A stretch of DNA of 64,000 bases. Source: QYQD01 sp040754095. Lineage in GTDB: Bacteria; Desulfobacterota; QYQD01. A program made the position numbers and the translations under genes. Location: assembly GCA_040754095.1 (NCBI GenBank), contig JBFMFO010000002.1, positions 1-64,000 of the forward strand. The letters run 5' to 3'. Positions 1-7,949 of the stretch are shown piece after piece. Each line of letters begins with the position of its first letter. Within the stretch, counting starts at the first letter, position 1. Below the pieces are notes generated by a model. The model worked only from the letters and a program-made list of their open reading frames with translations, searched no databases and was not told the DNA's origin.

Positions 1-96
1 GTGGGCGACAAAGTGACGAGTGAAACGATAAAGAAATATATACAGTACCATAGACATGAAGAAAAAAATCCTAAGCAGTTAAGATTTGACTTCTAA
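1..96 (+). CDS. IS200/IS605-type transposase, C-terminal fragment cut by window start
   Basis: An open frame enters from the left edge and stops at TAA 94-96, giving about 31 residues that include TIKKYIQYHRHEEK and end in QLRFDF. The composition and the TSETIKKYI helix resemble the end of IS200/IS605 family proteins (TnpA helix carrying the catalytic tyrosine). A GC-rich hairpin follows only two bases after the stop, as is usual at the right end of these elements. Only the tail is visible, so family assignment is by resemblance and could be wrong; the rest lies outside the window. Confidence 0.5.
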   Translation: MGDKVTSETIKKYIQYHRHEEKNPKQLRFDF

Positions 97-98
97 TG

Positions 99-118
99 CC
101 CCGTGCGGAAGCACGGGG
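99..118 (+). repeat. Hairpin at probable right end of IS200/IS605 element
   Basis: CCCCGTGC-GGAA-GCACGGGG is a perfect 8-bp stem with a 4-base loop just downstream of the transposase-like stop codon. IS200/IS605 elements carry such subterminal hairpins, which are bound by TnpA. It could also act as a terminator, being followed by TTCTTT. Confidence 0.5.
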
Positions 119-136
119 TTCTTTACTAGTGCCGAA

Positions 137-424
137 TCATAATTTTTTATTAAGGGCATCTCGCAGCTTTCTACTGGCCTTGAAGGTAACTACAGATCGG
201 GGTGATATCTCTACTGTTTCTCCGGTGCGCATGTTCCGTCCCGGCCTTGCCCTTTTCGCCCGAACCTTCAAAATGCCGAAATTCGCGATCTTAACGCTAT
301 CCCCCTTTAACAATTCCTCTTTAAAGGCATCAAATATTGATGTAACCAGCTCAGTAGTCGCCTGTCGGGGGAAGCCGATCTTGTTATGAATATGCTCTAC
401 AATGTCTTTTTTGGTCAATGTCAT
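137..424 (-). CDS. ihfA: Integration host factor subunit alpha
   Basis: This 95-residue protein belongs to the HU/IHF family of DNA-bending proteins. The N-terminal helices (TLTKKDIVEHI, KIGFPRQATTELV), the sheet with VKIANFGILKV and the DNA-intercalating beta arm around residues 60-75 (RPGRNMRTGETVEI) are all present, with a proline at the arm tip as in IhfA. It is the last gene of the thrS-infC-rpmI-rplT-pheS-pheT cluster, 22 bases after pheT, the same place ihfA occupies in enterobacteria. This context favours IHF alpha over a plain HU. IhfB is not in the window. Confidence 0.9.
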   Translation of the reverse strand: MTLTKKDIVEHIHNKIGFPRQATTELVTSIFDAFKEELLKGDSVKIANFGILKVRAKRARPGRNMRTGETVEISPRSVVTFKASRKLRDALNKKL

Positions 425-446
425 TTTAGCCCTTCCTGCAAGTTCG

Positions 447-2864
447 TTATTTTTGTTCTCTTAACCTTCCATTAAACCTGGATAATATATCATTTACTAT
501 TCGCTGGTGGACAGCATTTACTTCTTCATCCTCCAGTGTCTTCTCTGAAGAACGGTAAATCACCCGTAAGGCCAGGCTCTTATATCCTCGCTCGATTTGC
601 CTGCCCTGATAGACATCAAATATAAAAACATTTTCCATTATATTTCCACCCTGCTCATTAATCATGCGCAAAATCCGGCCGGCAGGAACGTCTTCGGGAA
701 CGATAATAGCCATGTCCCGCATCACAGCAGGATAGCGGGGGAGCGGCTTAAAGACCTTTAGGCCCTTATAGGCTTCGACTAAATCGTCAAATGATAACTC
801 AAACATAAACACCTTTTCTTTTACGTCAAAGCCTTCACAGACAGAGGGTTCCATCTCGCCCACAAAACCCAGCGTCTTTGGGCCAAGTACGATGCGGGCA
901 GACGCCTCTTGCCTGAGATAAGGGGCGGATTCCACCGCATGGTCCAGGCTGTAACCGGAGATGCCCAGAGCCTGAAAAACGGCCTCCATACCGCCTTTGA
1001 TATCAAAAAGATCGACTCCATTCCCGGGAAAATGCACCCCCTCCGGATAGCGCAGACCGGTGCACATACCGGCTAAATAGGTCTTTTCTACCGGTTGCCG
1101 GCCTTCCCCCTGGTCAATAAAAATCTTGCCTATCTCAAAGAGACGCAGGTTGCTATTCCGTTTGTTAAGGTTACTGCATACGGTAGAAAGGAGATTAGGG
1201 ATAAGAGAAGTCCTTAGCACCGACTGTTCTTCGGTCAACGGGTTTAAAAGGTGTACGTGTCTGTTTCGCTCGTCCATCCCGGAGATTTTCAAAAGCTTCG
1301 TCGCCCGCTCATCCATAAAACTGTAGTTAATAACCTCGTAAAATCCCAGGCTATTGAGGACAGAATGGCAGATATTGGCAACAGTATGACTCTTTATCCG
1401 GGCCGGGGTCGTCAACGAAACAATGGGGAGTTTTACCGGTATTTTTTCGTAACCATCAAGGCGTGCCACTTCCTCTATAAAATCGACTTCCCGGCTGAGG
1501 TCACCACGGAAAGACGGGGATGTCGCTAGAAAGGCATCTTTTCCTGCTTCACGTACTTTGATGCCGATGCTCTCCAGTAACCGGCGTATCTCGCCTTTTT
1601 TCAGGTCGCTCCCCAAAAGGCGGTTAACCTGACCTACACGTATGGGGATAGGTTTTCTTTCCTTCGGCCCGGAATAGACATCGATCCGCCCTCTTAGAAT
1701 TTTTCCCCCGCCCGCCCTTACCATGAGAGAGACGGCGCGATCCAGGGCTGCCCCCACTCCCTCCATATCTATGCCCCGTTCAAAGCGATATGAAGATTCG
1801 GTGCTCAAATTTAGCCGGCGGCTGGTGCGGCGGACAGAAATAGGATCAAAATAGGCGCTCTCAATAAAAACCGACCGAGTTTCCGTGGTTATTTCAGAAT
1901 TTATACCCCCCATAATCCCGGCCAGGGCGACATTTTTCTCCCCATCCGCAATCATGAGCATATTTTCGGAGAGAGTCCTTGCCATCCCATCCAGGGTGGT
2001 GAAGGTCTCACCATTTCGGGCTTGATCGACGATAATACGTTTTCCGGCCAGGCGTTTCAGATCAAAGGCATGTAAGGGCTGGCCGTATTCCATGAGCACG
2101 TAATTGGTAACATCGACTATGTTATTGATTGGGCGGATACCTATTGCCAGGAGGCGCTTATGGAGCCAGAGAGGCGACCCGGCGACCGTCACATCCTTTA
2201 TGATCCGGCCGGCATAGCGGGGGCATAGATTAACGGCCCGCACTTCCACTGATACTTCCTGGTGGATGTCTTCGCCCTTTTCTGAAATATTTATTCTGGG
2301 ATAACGAACCTTCTTATGTAAGATGGCCGCCGCCTCACGCGCAATTCCCAAAACACTCAGACAATCAGCGCGGTTAGGGGTCAGCCCTATTTCCAGCACA
2401 TAGTCTTCCAGCTCCAGGGCCCGGGCTAGGGGAAGTCCGGATTCCATGTCAGCGGGTAAGATATAGACGCCGCTCTTATCCTCACCCAGACCAAGTTCGG
2501 CTGTCGAGCAAAGCATACCCTCAGAATACTCGCCCTTTATACTGGTCCCGGAGATTCTTAATGGCCCGGGCAGGATGGCCCCCTCTAAAGCCAGCGGCGC
2601 CTTATCTCCGATGCGGATATTTTTTGCCCCGCAGACCACGCGGTATGTATTTTTGCCGGACACAACCCGGCACAGAGAAAGGTCTTCAGCATGGGGATGC
2701 GGGAGAATATCTGTAATGTGGCCGACCACTACCTGACCCAGGCCTGCATCATAGTGCGTCAGGTTTTCCACCTCCAACCCGACCATGGTCAGGCGTTCGG
2801 CCATGTCTTCCACGGGGATGTCAATGTCCACAAATTCTTTAAGCCAGTTCAGCGTAACCCGCAT
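447..2864 (-). CDS. pheT: Phenylalanyl-tRNA synthetase beta subunit
   Basis: The 805-residue product matches full-length bacterial PheT. It begins with MRVTLNWLKEFVDI, followed by the EMAP-II-like tRNA-binding domain (about 40-150, VVVGHITDILPHPHAEDLSLC), the B3/B4 editing region with PNRADCLSVLGIAREAA, the B5 DNA-binding-like fold, the synthetase core-like domain and a C-terminal FDX-ACB anticodon-binding domain (from about 710, KPLPRYPAVMRDMAIIV). With PheS it forms the heterotetramer that charges tRNA-Phe and edits Tyr-tRNA-Phe. It lies 23 bases after pheS and is co-transcribed with it. Confidence 0.97.
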   Translation of the reverse strand: MRVTLNWLKEFVDIDIPVEDMAERLTMVGLEVENLTHYDAGLGQVVVGHITDILPHPHAEDLSLCRVVSGKNTYRVVCGAKNIRIGDKAPLALEGAILPGPLRISGTSIKGEYSEGMLCSTAELGLGEDKSGVYILPADMESGLPLARALELEDYVLEIGLTPNRADCLSVLGIAREAAAILHKKVRYPRINISEKGEDIHQEVSVEVRAVNLCPRYAGRIIKDVTVAGSPLWLHKRLLAIGIRPINNIVDVTNYVLMEYGQPLHAFDLKRLAGKRIIVDQARNGETFTTLDGMARTLSENMLMIADGEKNVALAGIMGGINSEITTETRSVFIESAYFDPISVRRTSRRLNLSTESSYRFERGIDMEGVGAALDRAVSLMVRAGGGKILRGRIDVYSGPKERKPIPIRVGQVNRLLGSDLKKGEIRRLLESIGIKVREAGKDAFLATSPSFRGDLSREVDFIEEVARLDGYEKIPVKLPIVSLTTPARIKSHTVANICHSVLNSLGFYEVINYSFMDERATKLLKISGMDERNRHVHLLNPLTEEQSVLRTSLIPNLLSTVCSNLNKRNSNLRLFEIGKIFIDQGEGRQPVEKTYLAGMCTGLRYPEGVHFPGNGVDLFDIKGGMEAVFQALGISGYSLDHAVESAPYLRQEASARIVLGPKTLGFVGEMEPSVCEGFDVKEKVFMFELSFDDLVEAYKGLKVFKPLPRYPAVMRDMAIIVPEDVPAGRILRMINEQGGNIMENVFIFDVYQGRQIERGYKSLALRVIYRSSEKTLEDEEVNAVHQRIVNDILSRFNGRLREQK

Positions 2865-2887
2865 AGTATTACAGCCTGATATTAAGT

Positions 2888-3892
2888 CTAAAATTGATTG
2901 AGAAAACGGAGATTATTCTCGTAGAAAAGACGGATATCGTCAATGCCGTACTTCAGCATGGCTATGCGTTCTATGCCCATGCCAAAGGCCAGGCCGGTAA
3001 TTTCCTCGGGGTCGTAACCGACCATACGAAAGACTTCGGGATCAACCATGCCGGCACCCATAACCTCTAACCAGCCGGTTTGGGAACAAACCCGGCAACC
3101 TGAACCACGACAGATCACACAAAGGATATCTATCTCCGCACTGGGTTCGGTAAAAGGGAAAAAGCTGGGACGGAAACGGAGGGAGGTCTGTTCATCGAAA
3201 ATCTGATGTATAAATATGGTCAATAGGCCCTTAAGATCGGCAAATGAGATCCCCTTATCGACCATCAATCCTTCCACCTGATGGAACATTGGGGTGTGAG
3301 TGATATCCGAGTCGCAGCGATAAACCTTGCCCGGCGCAATAATCCGCACCGGCGGCCGCTGCCTTTCCATAGTGCGCACCTGTATAGGAGAGGTATGGGT
3401 GCGTAGAAGGACGTTTTCAGAGATATAAAATGTATCCTGCATGTCCCGCGCCGGGTGATCGCGCGGGATGTTCAACGCCTCAAAATTATAATAATCAAGC
3501 TCCACATCCGGGCCTTCAGCTATGGCAAAGCCCAGCCTCTCGAATATATCGCATACCTCGCCGGTGATCTGTGTTATAGGATGGAGTTTGCCCGGAGGTA
3601 TAAACCGGCCGGGTAATGTAATGTCTGTCTCTGGAGCTGCCTGCCCTTCAGTGGCAACTATTGATTGCCAGGCATTAAGGGCGGCCTCTATCTCTTTTTT
3701 GACGGCATTGGCCAACTGTCCGATGCGCGGCCTGAGTTCTGCCGGCAGCCCGCCCATCTGTTTTAACAGCTCAGGCAGGATTCCTTTACGGCCCAGGTAT
3801 TTAATTCGAAGCGTTTCCCATTCCTCCCGGCCCTTGACCTCCGGGATGGCCTTAAGCGCCTCGTCTCTTATTTTTTGCAGCCTTTCTTCCAT
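2888..3892 (-). CDS. pheS: Phenylalanyl-tRNA synthetase alpha subunit
   Basis: The product is 334 residues when started at ATG 3892-3890 (MEERLQKIRDEALKA). The open frame extends further upstream, but that extension runs into the palindrome at 3902-3939 and the end of rplT, so the inner start is preferred. Class II synthetase motifs are visible: motif 2 with FHQVEGLMVD and motif 3 with FGMGIERIAML. A cysteine cluster (CVICRGSGCRVC) precedes the TGWLEVMGAGM segment common in bacterial PheS. An N-terminal coiled-coil arm binds tRNA-Phe. It is followed closely by pheT. No phenylalanine-rich leader peptide was found upstream. Confidence 0.96.
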   Translation of the reverse strand: MEERLQKIRDEALKAIPEVKGREEWETLRIKYLGRKGILPELLKQMGGLPAELRPRIGQLANAVKKEIEAALNAWQSIVATEGQAAPETDITLPGRFIPPGKLHPITQITGEVCDIFERLGFAIAEGPDVELDYYNFEALNIPRDHPARDMQDTFYISENVLLRTHTSPIQVRTMERQRPPVRIIAPGKVYRCDSDITHTPMFHQVEGLMVDKGISFADLKGLLTIFIHQIFDEQTSLRFRPSFFPFTEPSAEIDILCVICRGSGCRVCSQTGWLEVMGAGMVDPEVFRMVGYDPEEITGLAFGMGIERIAMLKYGIDDIRLFYENNLRFLNQF

Positions 3893-3901
3893 CAGATAAG
3901 G

Positions 3902-3939
3902 ATCGATCTCAGATTCCAAATTTGGAATCTGAGATCGAT
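3902..3939. repeat. 38-bp perfect palindrome overlapping the rplT stop
   Basis: The 19-base arm ATCGATCTCAGATTCCAAA is followed at once by its exact reverse complement. It sits between rplT, whose TAA stop begins inside it, and the pheS start. There is no U-tract after it on the minus strand, so it does not look like a standard intrinsic terminator. It may be a mobile palindromic repeat or a processing or attenuation hairpin separating the ribosomal-protein and pheST parts of the transcript. Confidence 0.8.
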
Positions 3940-4283
3940 TATTGCGCCGTCCTGGCGATTTTTGCAAAGCAAGCCGGATCGCTTATAGCCAGATCAGAAA
4001 GGATCTTACGATCCAATTCTATCCCCGTCTTTTTTAATCCACCCATCAGCCTGCTGTAAGAGAGGCCGTTCAGCCTGGCCGCCGCATTGATACGTGCAAT
4101 CCAGAGGGTCCTGAATTCCCGTTTCCGCACCCTGCGATCACGATAAGCATAAGTCATGGCGCGCTCTACCGCCTCTTTGGCCGTGCGGAAGATTTTGCTC
4201 CTTCGTCCCCAATATCCTTTGGCCAGGGCCAGTACCCTATTTCTCCGTCTCCTGGCCTTAAAACCCCTTTTCGCTCTTGGCAT
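3939..4283 (-). CDS. rplT: 50S ribosomal protein L20
   Basis: The 114-residue basic protein starts MPRAKRGFKARRRRNRVLALAKGYWG, the diagnostic L20 start, and keeps the FRTLWIARINAAAR segment and the NGLSYSRLMGGLKKTGIELDRKILSDLA helix region that contacts 23S rRNA. It binds early in 50S assembly and in several bacteria represses its own operon by binding the leader RNA. It follows rpmI by 143 bases, a spacer that contains a small hairpin (TGCGGC/GCCGCA near 4342-4356). Whether L20 autoregulation operates here is not visible. Confidence 0.97.
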   Translation of the reverse strand: MPRAKRGFKARRRRNRVLALAKGYWGRRSKIFRTAKEAVERAMTYAYRDRRVRKREFRTLWIARINAAARLNGLSYSRLMGGLKKTGIELDRKILSDLAISDPACFAKIARTAQ

Positions 4284-4426
4284 AACAGTACCCTTTCTTT
4301 ACTCGTTTTGTTAACTAAATAATAACCACACAAATAAAGTGCGGCATAGCCGCAGCTTCAAAGCTTATTGTCCGTTGCCTCCAAGATACCACTCTTCAGG
4401 CCGAACTTCCAGAACCTGTCCGGATA

Positions 4427-4624
4427 TCAAAGATAGGGTATTATCTGTCGGATATTTTGGGCATTGGACTCATCAAGCACGCTCGAACCGCGCAGACCTC
4501 TCTTTCGTTTGCGTGTCTTCGAGGTCAATATATGGCTGCCATAGGCCTTAAACCCTAAGATTTTGCCTGTACCGGTTACCTTAAAGCGCTTGGCAGCGCC
4601 CCGATTGGTTTTAATCTTTGGCAT
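4427..4624 (-). CDS. rpmI: 50S ribosomal protein L35
   Basis: The 65-residue product begins MPKIKTNRGAAKRFKVTGTG, a clear L35 signature, and is lysine/arginine-rich with the HILTSKTRKRKRGLR segment. It sits between infC and rplT in the conserved infC-rpmI-rplT order and is very probably expressed from the same transcript. Length agrees with the family. Confidence 0.97.
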   Translation of the reverse strand: MPKIKTNRGAAKRFKVTGTGKILGFKAYGSHILTSKTRKRKRGLRGSSVLDESNAQNIRQIIPYL

Positions 4625-4679
4625 CTCTTCCCCCTAATCTAATCTGCATAATAATTTCAAATTTCAAGTTTCAAAGGCA

Positions 4680-5189
4680 TTATGTCTTGGGAGCAACTAT
4701 CATCACCATGTCCCGGCCTTCCATCTTTGGTTCATATTCGATCTTCCCGATATCCTCTATCTCGGCGCGAATACGATTTAGTATATTTACGGCTTGGTCG
4801 GAAAAGGCGATCTCACGCCCCCGAAAACGAACGGATACCTTGACCTTGTCTTTATCTTCCAAAAACCGGCGAATATGGCGCAACTTAAACTGGTAATCAT
4901 GCTCATCGGTCTTGGGCCGGAATTTGACCTCTTTTACCTGTATAACTACCTGCTTTTTCTTGGCCAACTGGATTTTTTTGCTCTGCTCGTACTTAAATTT
5001 GCCGTAGTCCATAACCCGGCAGACCGGCGGTTGAGCTGTAGGAGCTATTTCCACCAGATCAAACCCTTCTACCTCCGCCGTTTTCAAGGCTTCTTCAAGG
5101 GGCTTAATCCCCAGTTGCGTCCCGTCTGCGCCGATTAACCGTACTTCCTTAGCACGTATCTGCCAATTAATTCTAACCTTTTTCTCTAT
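4680..5189 (-). CDS. infC: Translation initiation factor IF-3, probable AUA start
   Basis: The product carries the IF3 N-domain (INWQIRAKEVRLIGADG, EIAPTAQPPVCRVMDYGKF), the lysine-rich linker and the C-domain (VKEVKFRPKTDEHDYQFKLRH, VSVRFRGREIAFSD). IF3 binds the 30S subunit and checks initiator tRNA and start codon. No ATG lies near the expected N-terminus. A GTG at 5198 is in frame, but it falls inside the strongest ribosome-binding sequence, GGGGAGG. The codon ATA at 5189-5187 lies about seven bases after that site, giving IEKKVRINWQ. Known infC genes use rare starts such as AUU for autoregulation. With the GTG start the protein would be 172 residues, with ATA 169. Confidence 0.93.
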   Translation of the reverse strand: MEKKVRINWQIRAKEVRLIGADGTQLGIKPLEEALKTAEVEGFDLVEIAPTAQPPVCRVMDYGKFKYEQSKKIQLAKKKQVVIQVKEVKFRPKTDEHDYQFKLRHIRRFLEDKDKVKVSVRFRGREIAFSDQAVNILNRIRAEIEDIGKIEYEPKMEGRDMVMIVAPKT

Positions 5190-5251
5190 ACTATCCACCT
5201 CCCCTTATGATGCAAATGATGCAAATAAAAGTTCTCAGCAACATATCTATG

Positions 5252-7036
5252 CTACTGATAATTTCTGCATTTATCCTGAACCATGGCCACAAACTGATTT
5301 ACCGGCATGGCCGAAAGATTTTCCCCGTTCCTGAGGCGAACCGTCACACTGTGCGAGGCGACCTCCTTGTCCCCGATAACAAGCATATATGGAATCTTTT
5401 GCATCTGCGCCTCCCGGATCTTTAAGCTCAGTTTTTCGTTGCGGAAATCTCCTTCCGCCCTGAGGCCTGCATCCATCATCTCCGCCAGGACGCCCCGGGC
5501 ATAATCAATCTGTCTGTCCGTAACCGTCATGATTACAGCCTGCACCGGCGCCAGCCAGGCGGGAAAAGCGCCGCCGTAGTGCTCTATCAAAACGCCGATA
5601 AACCGCTCCAGGGCCCCTAGTATGACCCTGTGGAGCATCACCGGCCTATGCCTTTCGCCATCTGCCCCTACGTAAACCAGGTCAAACCGTTCCGGCAGGG
5701 TAAAGTCGCACTGGATAGTGGCGCACTGCCAGCGCCGATCCAGGGCATCCTTAAGCTTTATGTCGATTTTTGGCCCGTAAAACGCGCCTTCGCCCTCGTG
5801 GACGGCAAACGGGATATCCTTGTCACGCAGGGCGCCCGTAAGGGCCGCGGTGGCCCGTTCCCAGTCTTCATCGCTGCCGATGGACTTTTCCGGCCTGGTG
5901 CTGATCTCCACCTCATAATCAAAACCGAAGATGCCCATGACATAGGTGACAAAATCGATTACGCCTTTTATCTCCTCATTCAACTGCTCCGGCATACAGA
6001 TGATGTGCGCGTCATCCTGGGTGAACTGGCGAACCCTTAAAAGGCCGTGCAAAACGCCTGATTTCTCATGCCTGTGCACCGTGCCCAGTTCAAAAAATCG
6101 CAAAGGCAGGTCCCGGTAGCTTCTTACCCTGGATTTGTAAATGAGCATGTGGGCCAGGCAGTTCATGGGCTTGATGCCATACTGCTGACCGTCTATCTCT
6201 GTAAAGTACATATTCTCGCGATAGTTATCAAAATGACCGGAACGCTTCCAGAGATCAAGTTTCAATATCTGCGGCCCCATCACCAACTGGTACCCGCGTT
6301 TCAGATGCTCTCGCTTTTCAAAATCCTCAATAATGAATCGTAGCATGGCCCCGCGCGGATGATAAATTATCAGTCCTGCTCCTGCCTCATCGCTTACGCT
6401 GAACAGGTCCAGTTCCTTGCCTAAACGCCGGTGGTCGCGCTTTTTGGCCTCTTCAAGCTTCTCAAGATAATCATCGAGGACTTTACGATCAAAGAAGGCC
6501 GTCCCGTAGATGCGTTGCAGCATCTTGTTGCGCTCATCTCCCCGCCAATAAGCGCCGGCCACGCCGGTCAACTTAAAGGCCTTGACCAATCCGGTAGAGG
6601 CAATATGCGGCCCCCGACAGAGGTCAATAAAGTCACCCTGCCGGTAAATGGAAACGACCTCTTCGGGTATATCCCGAAGAAGCTCGACCTTGTATGGTTC
6701 ATCCAGCCGCTTAAACAATTCAACGGCGGCCTCCTTAACCAACTCTTCCCGCTGGAACGGCCTGTTTTCAGCGATAATCTCCCGCATCCGCCCCTCAATG
6801 CGCTCCAGATCCGCGGGCGTGAAGGTCCCTTCATAATCAAAATCATAATAGAACCCGTGCTCTATAGCCGGGCCGATGGTTATCTTAACCGACGGGAATA
6901 AGTCTTTTACCGCCTCGGCCATGATATGCGCGGTGCTGTGCCTCAAGATAGCCAGTTCCTCTCCCGTGGTCGTATCTCGAGGAATAGCCATCTCTCTACC
7001 ATCGGAGCTGGTTATGGAAATAAGATTTTTCCCCAT
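5252..7036 (-). CDS. thrS: Threonyl-tRNA synthetase with shortened N-terminus
   Basis: The 594-residue enzyme charges tRNA-Thr. The zinc-dependent editing domain (RHSTAHIMAEAV near residue 32, and GDFIDLCRGPH), the class II core (motif 2 around FFELGTVHRHEKSGVLHGLLRVRQF, zinc ligands including MNC and the later H residues) and the C-terminal anticodon-binding domain are intact. The usual N-terminal TGS domain of about 60 residues is reduced to roughly 30 residues (ISITSSDGREMAIPRD), and no in-frame upstream extension supplies it: the region upstream is a terminator hairpin. No good ribosome-binding site precedes ATG 7036; ATG at residue 16 is an alternative. It heads the translation cluster. 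Confidence 0.95.
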   Translation of the reverse strand: MGKNLISITSSDGREMAIPRDTTTGEELAILRHSTAHIMAEAVKDLFPSVKITIGPAIEHGFYYDFDYEGTFTPADLERIEGRMREIIAENRPFQREELVKEAAVELFKRLDEPYKVELLRDIPEEVVSIYRQGDFIDLCRGPHIASTGLVKAFKLTGVAGAYWRGDERNKMLQRIYGTAFFDRKVLDDYLEKLEEAKKRDHRRLGKELDLFSVSDEAGAGLIIYHPRGAMLRFIIEDFEKREHLKRGYQLVMGPQILKLDLWKRSGHFDNYRENMYFTEIDGQQYGIKPMNCLAHMLIYKSRVRSYRDLPLRFFELGTVHRHEKSGVLHGLLRVRQFTQDDAHIICMPEQLNEEIKGVIDFVTYVMGIFGFDYEVEISTRPEKSIGSDEDWERATAALTGALRDKDIPFAVHEGEGAFYGPKIDIKLKDALDRRWQCATIQCDFTLPERFDLVYVGADGERHRPVMLHRVILGALERFIGVLIEHYGGAFPAWLAPVQAVIMTVTDRQIDYARGVLAEMMDAGLRAEGDFRNEKLSLKIREAQMQKIPYMLVIGDKEVASHSVTVRLRNGENLSAMPVNQFVAMVQDKCRNYQ

Positions 7037-7049
7037 ATTTTCAGTTAAA

Positions 7050-7086
7050 AGGGCATCTTAATGTCTGATGACAACAAAGATGCCCT
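7050..7086 (-). terminator. Intrinsic terminator between tRNA-Val and thrS
   Basis: On the minus strand AGGGCATCTT and AAGATGCCCT form a 10-bp stem around a 17-base loop, followed by TTTTAAC. It lies after tRNA-Val and 14 bases before the thrS start, so it could end the tRNA transcript or attenuate thrS. No T-box consensus was found next to it. Confidence 0.75.
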
Positions 7087-7162
7087 CTAATCCGCCCATA
7101 AATTTAAAACATATAATGCTTAGAGGTTGCTCCCGGCTATTGCTCACGGATGTTTATTTAAA

Positions 7163-7237
7163 TGGTAGGCACGGGCGGTTTCGAACCGCCGACCTCTACC
7201 GTGTCAGGGTAGCGCTCTCCCCCTGAGCTACGTGCCT
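7163..7237 (-). tRNA. tRNA-Val (anticodon GAC)
   Basis: The cloverleaf is complete: acceptor AGGCACG/CGTGCCT, D-arm AGCTCAGGGGGAGAGC, anticodon stem CTACC/GGTAG with loop CTGACAC (anticodon GAC), variable loop and T-arm GGCGGTTCGAAACCGCC. CCA is encoded at 7163-7165. It reads GUC and GUU valine codons. Confidence 0.95.
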
Positions 7238-7584
7238 GCATTAAAAACAAAACCAGGATATAAAAACCATCATTTGGTAACAATATTTATGCGGTATGTC
7301 AAGGAAAATGTCAAATAATGTTAATGCAATATCTTATACATAGGCAACATCACCGGTCATTGGTCACTAGTCATTGGTTAACTGTGGAAAATTTTTAACT
7401 ATTGTTCTCTTTTACCAGTGACAAATGACTAATGACAAATGGCGTTCACTATAGACATGGCCGAAAATTAGGCGGCAGAGTGGAGAAGGCGAAGGGAAGG
7501 GGACTGTTGTAATTTGCATTTTTGGTCCAGGTATCAAAATTAAAAATGGCTATAAGACGGTTACTTATAGCCATTTGATCTTAC
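7238..7584. other. Intergenic region with dyad of GTCATTGGT-type repeats
   Basis: No gene is seen here. At about 7356-7442 short words such as GTCATTGGTCACTAG are followed, about 40 bases on, by inverted relatives (ACCAGTGACAAATGACTAATG), forming a long imperfect dyad. Similar heptamer-type dyads occur between bioF and bioD. A terminator lies at 7544-7576. Confidence 0.6.
7544..7576 (-). terminator. Intrinsic terminator after tRNA-Lys
   Basis: AAATGGCTATAAG and CTTATAGCCATTT make a perfect 13-bp stem with a 7-base loop. On the minus strand it is followed by TTAATTTTG. It lies 9 bases downstream of the tRNA-Lys 3' end and should end the tRNA-Arg/tRNA-Lys transcript. Confidence 0.85.
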
Positions 7585-7660
<76 letters not shown>

Positions 7661-7702
7661 GGGTTGAAGCACGAAATTTAATAAAAGTAGCAGACTAAGA
7701 TT

Positions 7703-7779
7703 TGGCACGCCCGGCCCGACTCGAACGGGCGACCTACGGATTCGAAGTCCGGCGCTCTGTCCAACTGAGCTACGGGCGC
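7703..7779 (-). tRNA. tRNA-Arg (anticodon TCG)
   Basis: Acceptor GCGCCCG pairs with CGGGCGT (one G-U), the D-arm is AGCTCAGTTGGACAGAGC, the anticodon stem CCGGA/TCCG-type with loop CTTCGAA gives anticodon TCG, and the T-arm has CCCGTTCGAGTCGGG. CCA is encoded. It reads CGA and related arginine codons and lies 42 bases upstream of tRNA-Lys on the same strand. Confidence 0.93.
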
Positions 7780-7949
7780 CAAGTATAACATTGCCAAGGT
7801 GGTGGTTTTTTTAACACCTTTGTTTTGATAAGTCAACCCTTAGTGGTTCTAATCTACTTTTAGTTGCAAGAAAATATTACTGGAAAACTTAGCACGATAT
7901 ATGCTAAAAATAGCTGCAACAATATAATCACATCGGAGAGGGATTACTT

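Noticed and set aside
61..136. Possible additional small gene between the IS-like tail and ihfA
   Set aside because: The region is the hairpin and spacer only; the plus-strand frame over ihfA is a shadow.
3522..3899. Plus-strand frame opposite pheS
   Set aside because: It is a shadow of the pheS reading frame with no independent support.
3893..3967. Longer N-terminus for PheS
   Set aside because: The extra 25 residues would be encoded by the palindrome and the rplT end, and family homology starts at the inner ATG.
4284..4426. Phenylalanine leader peptide or separate small gene before rplT/pheS
   Set aside because: No short frame rich in Phe with a ribosome-binding site was found; only a small hairpin is present.
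7050..7162. Possible T-box leader for thrS
   Set aside because: The T-box consensus and specifier loop are missing; only a simple terminator hairpin is present.
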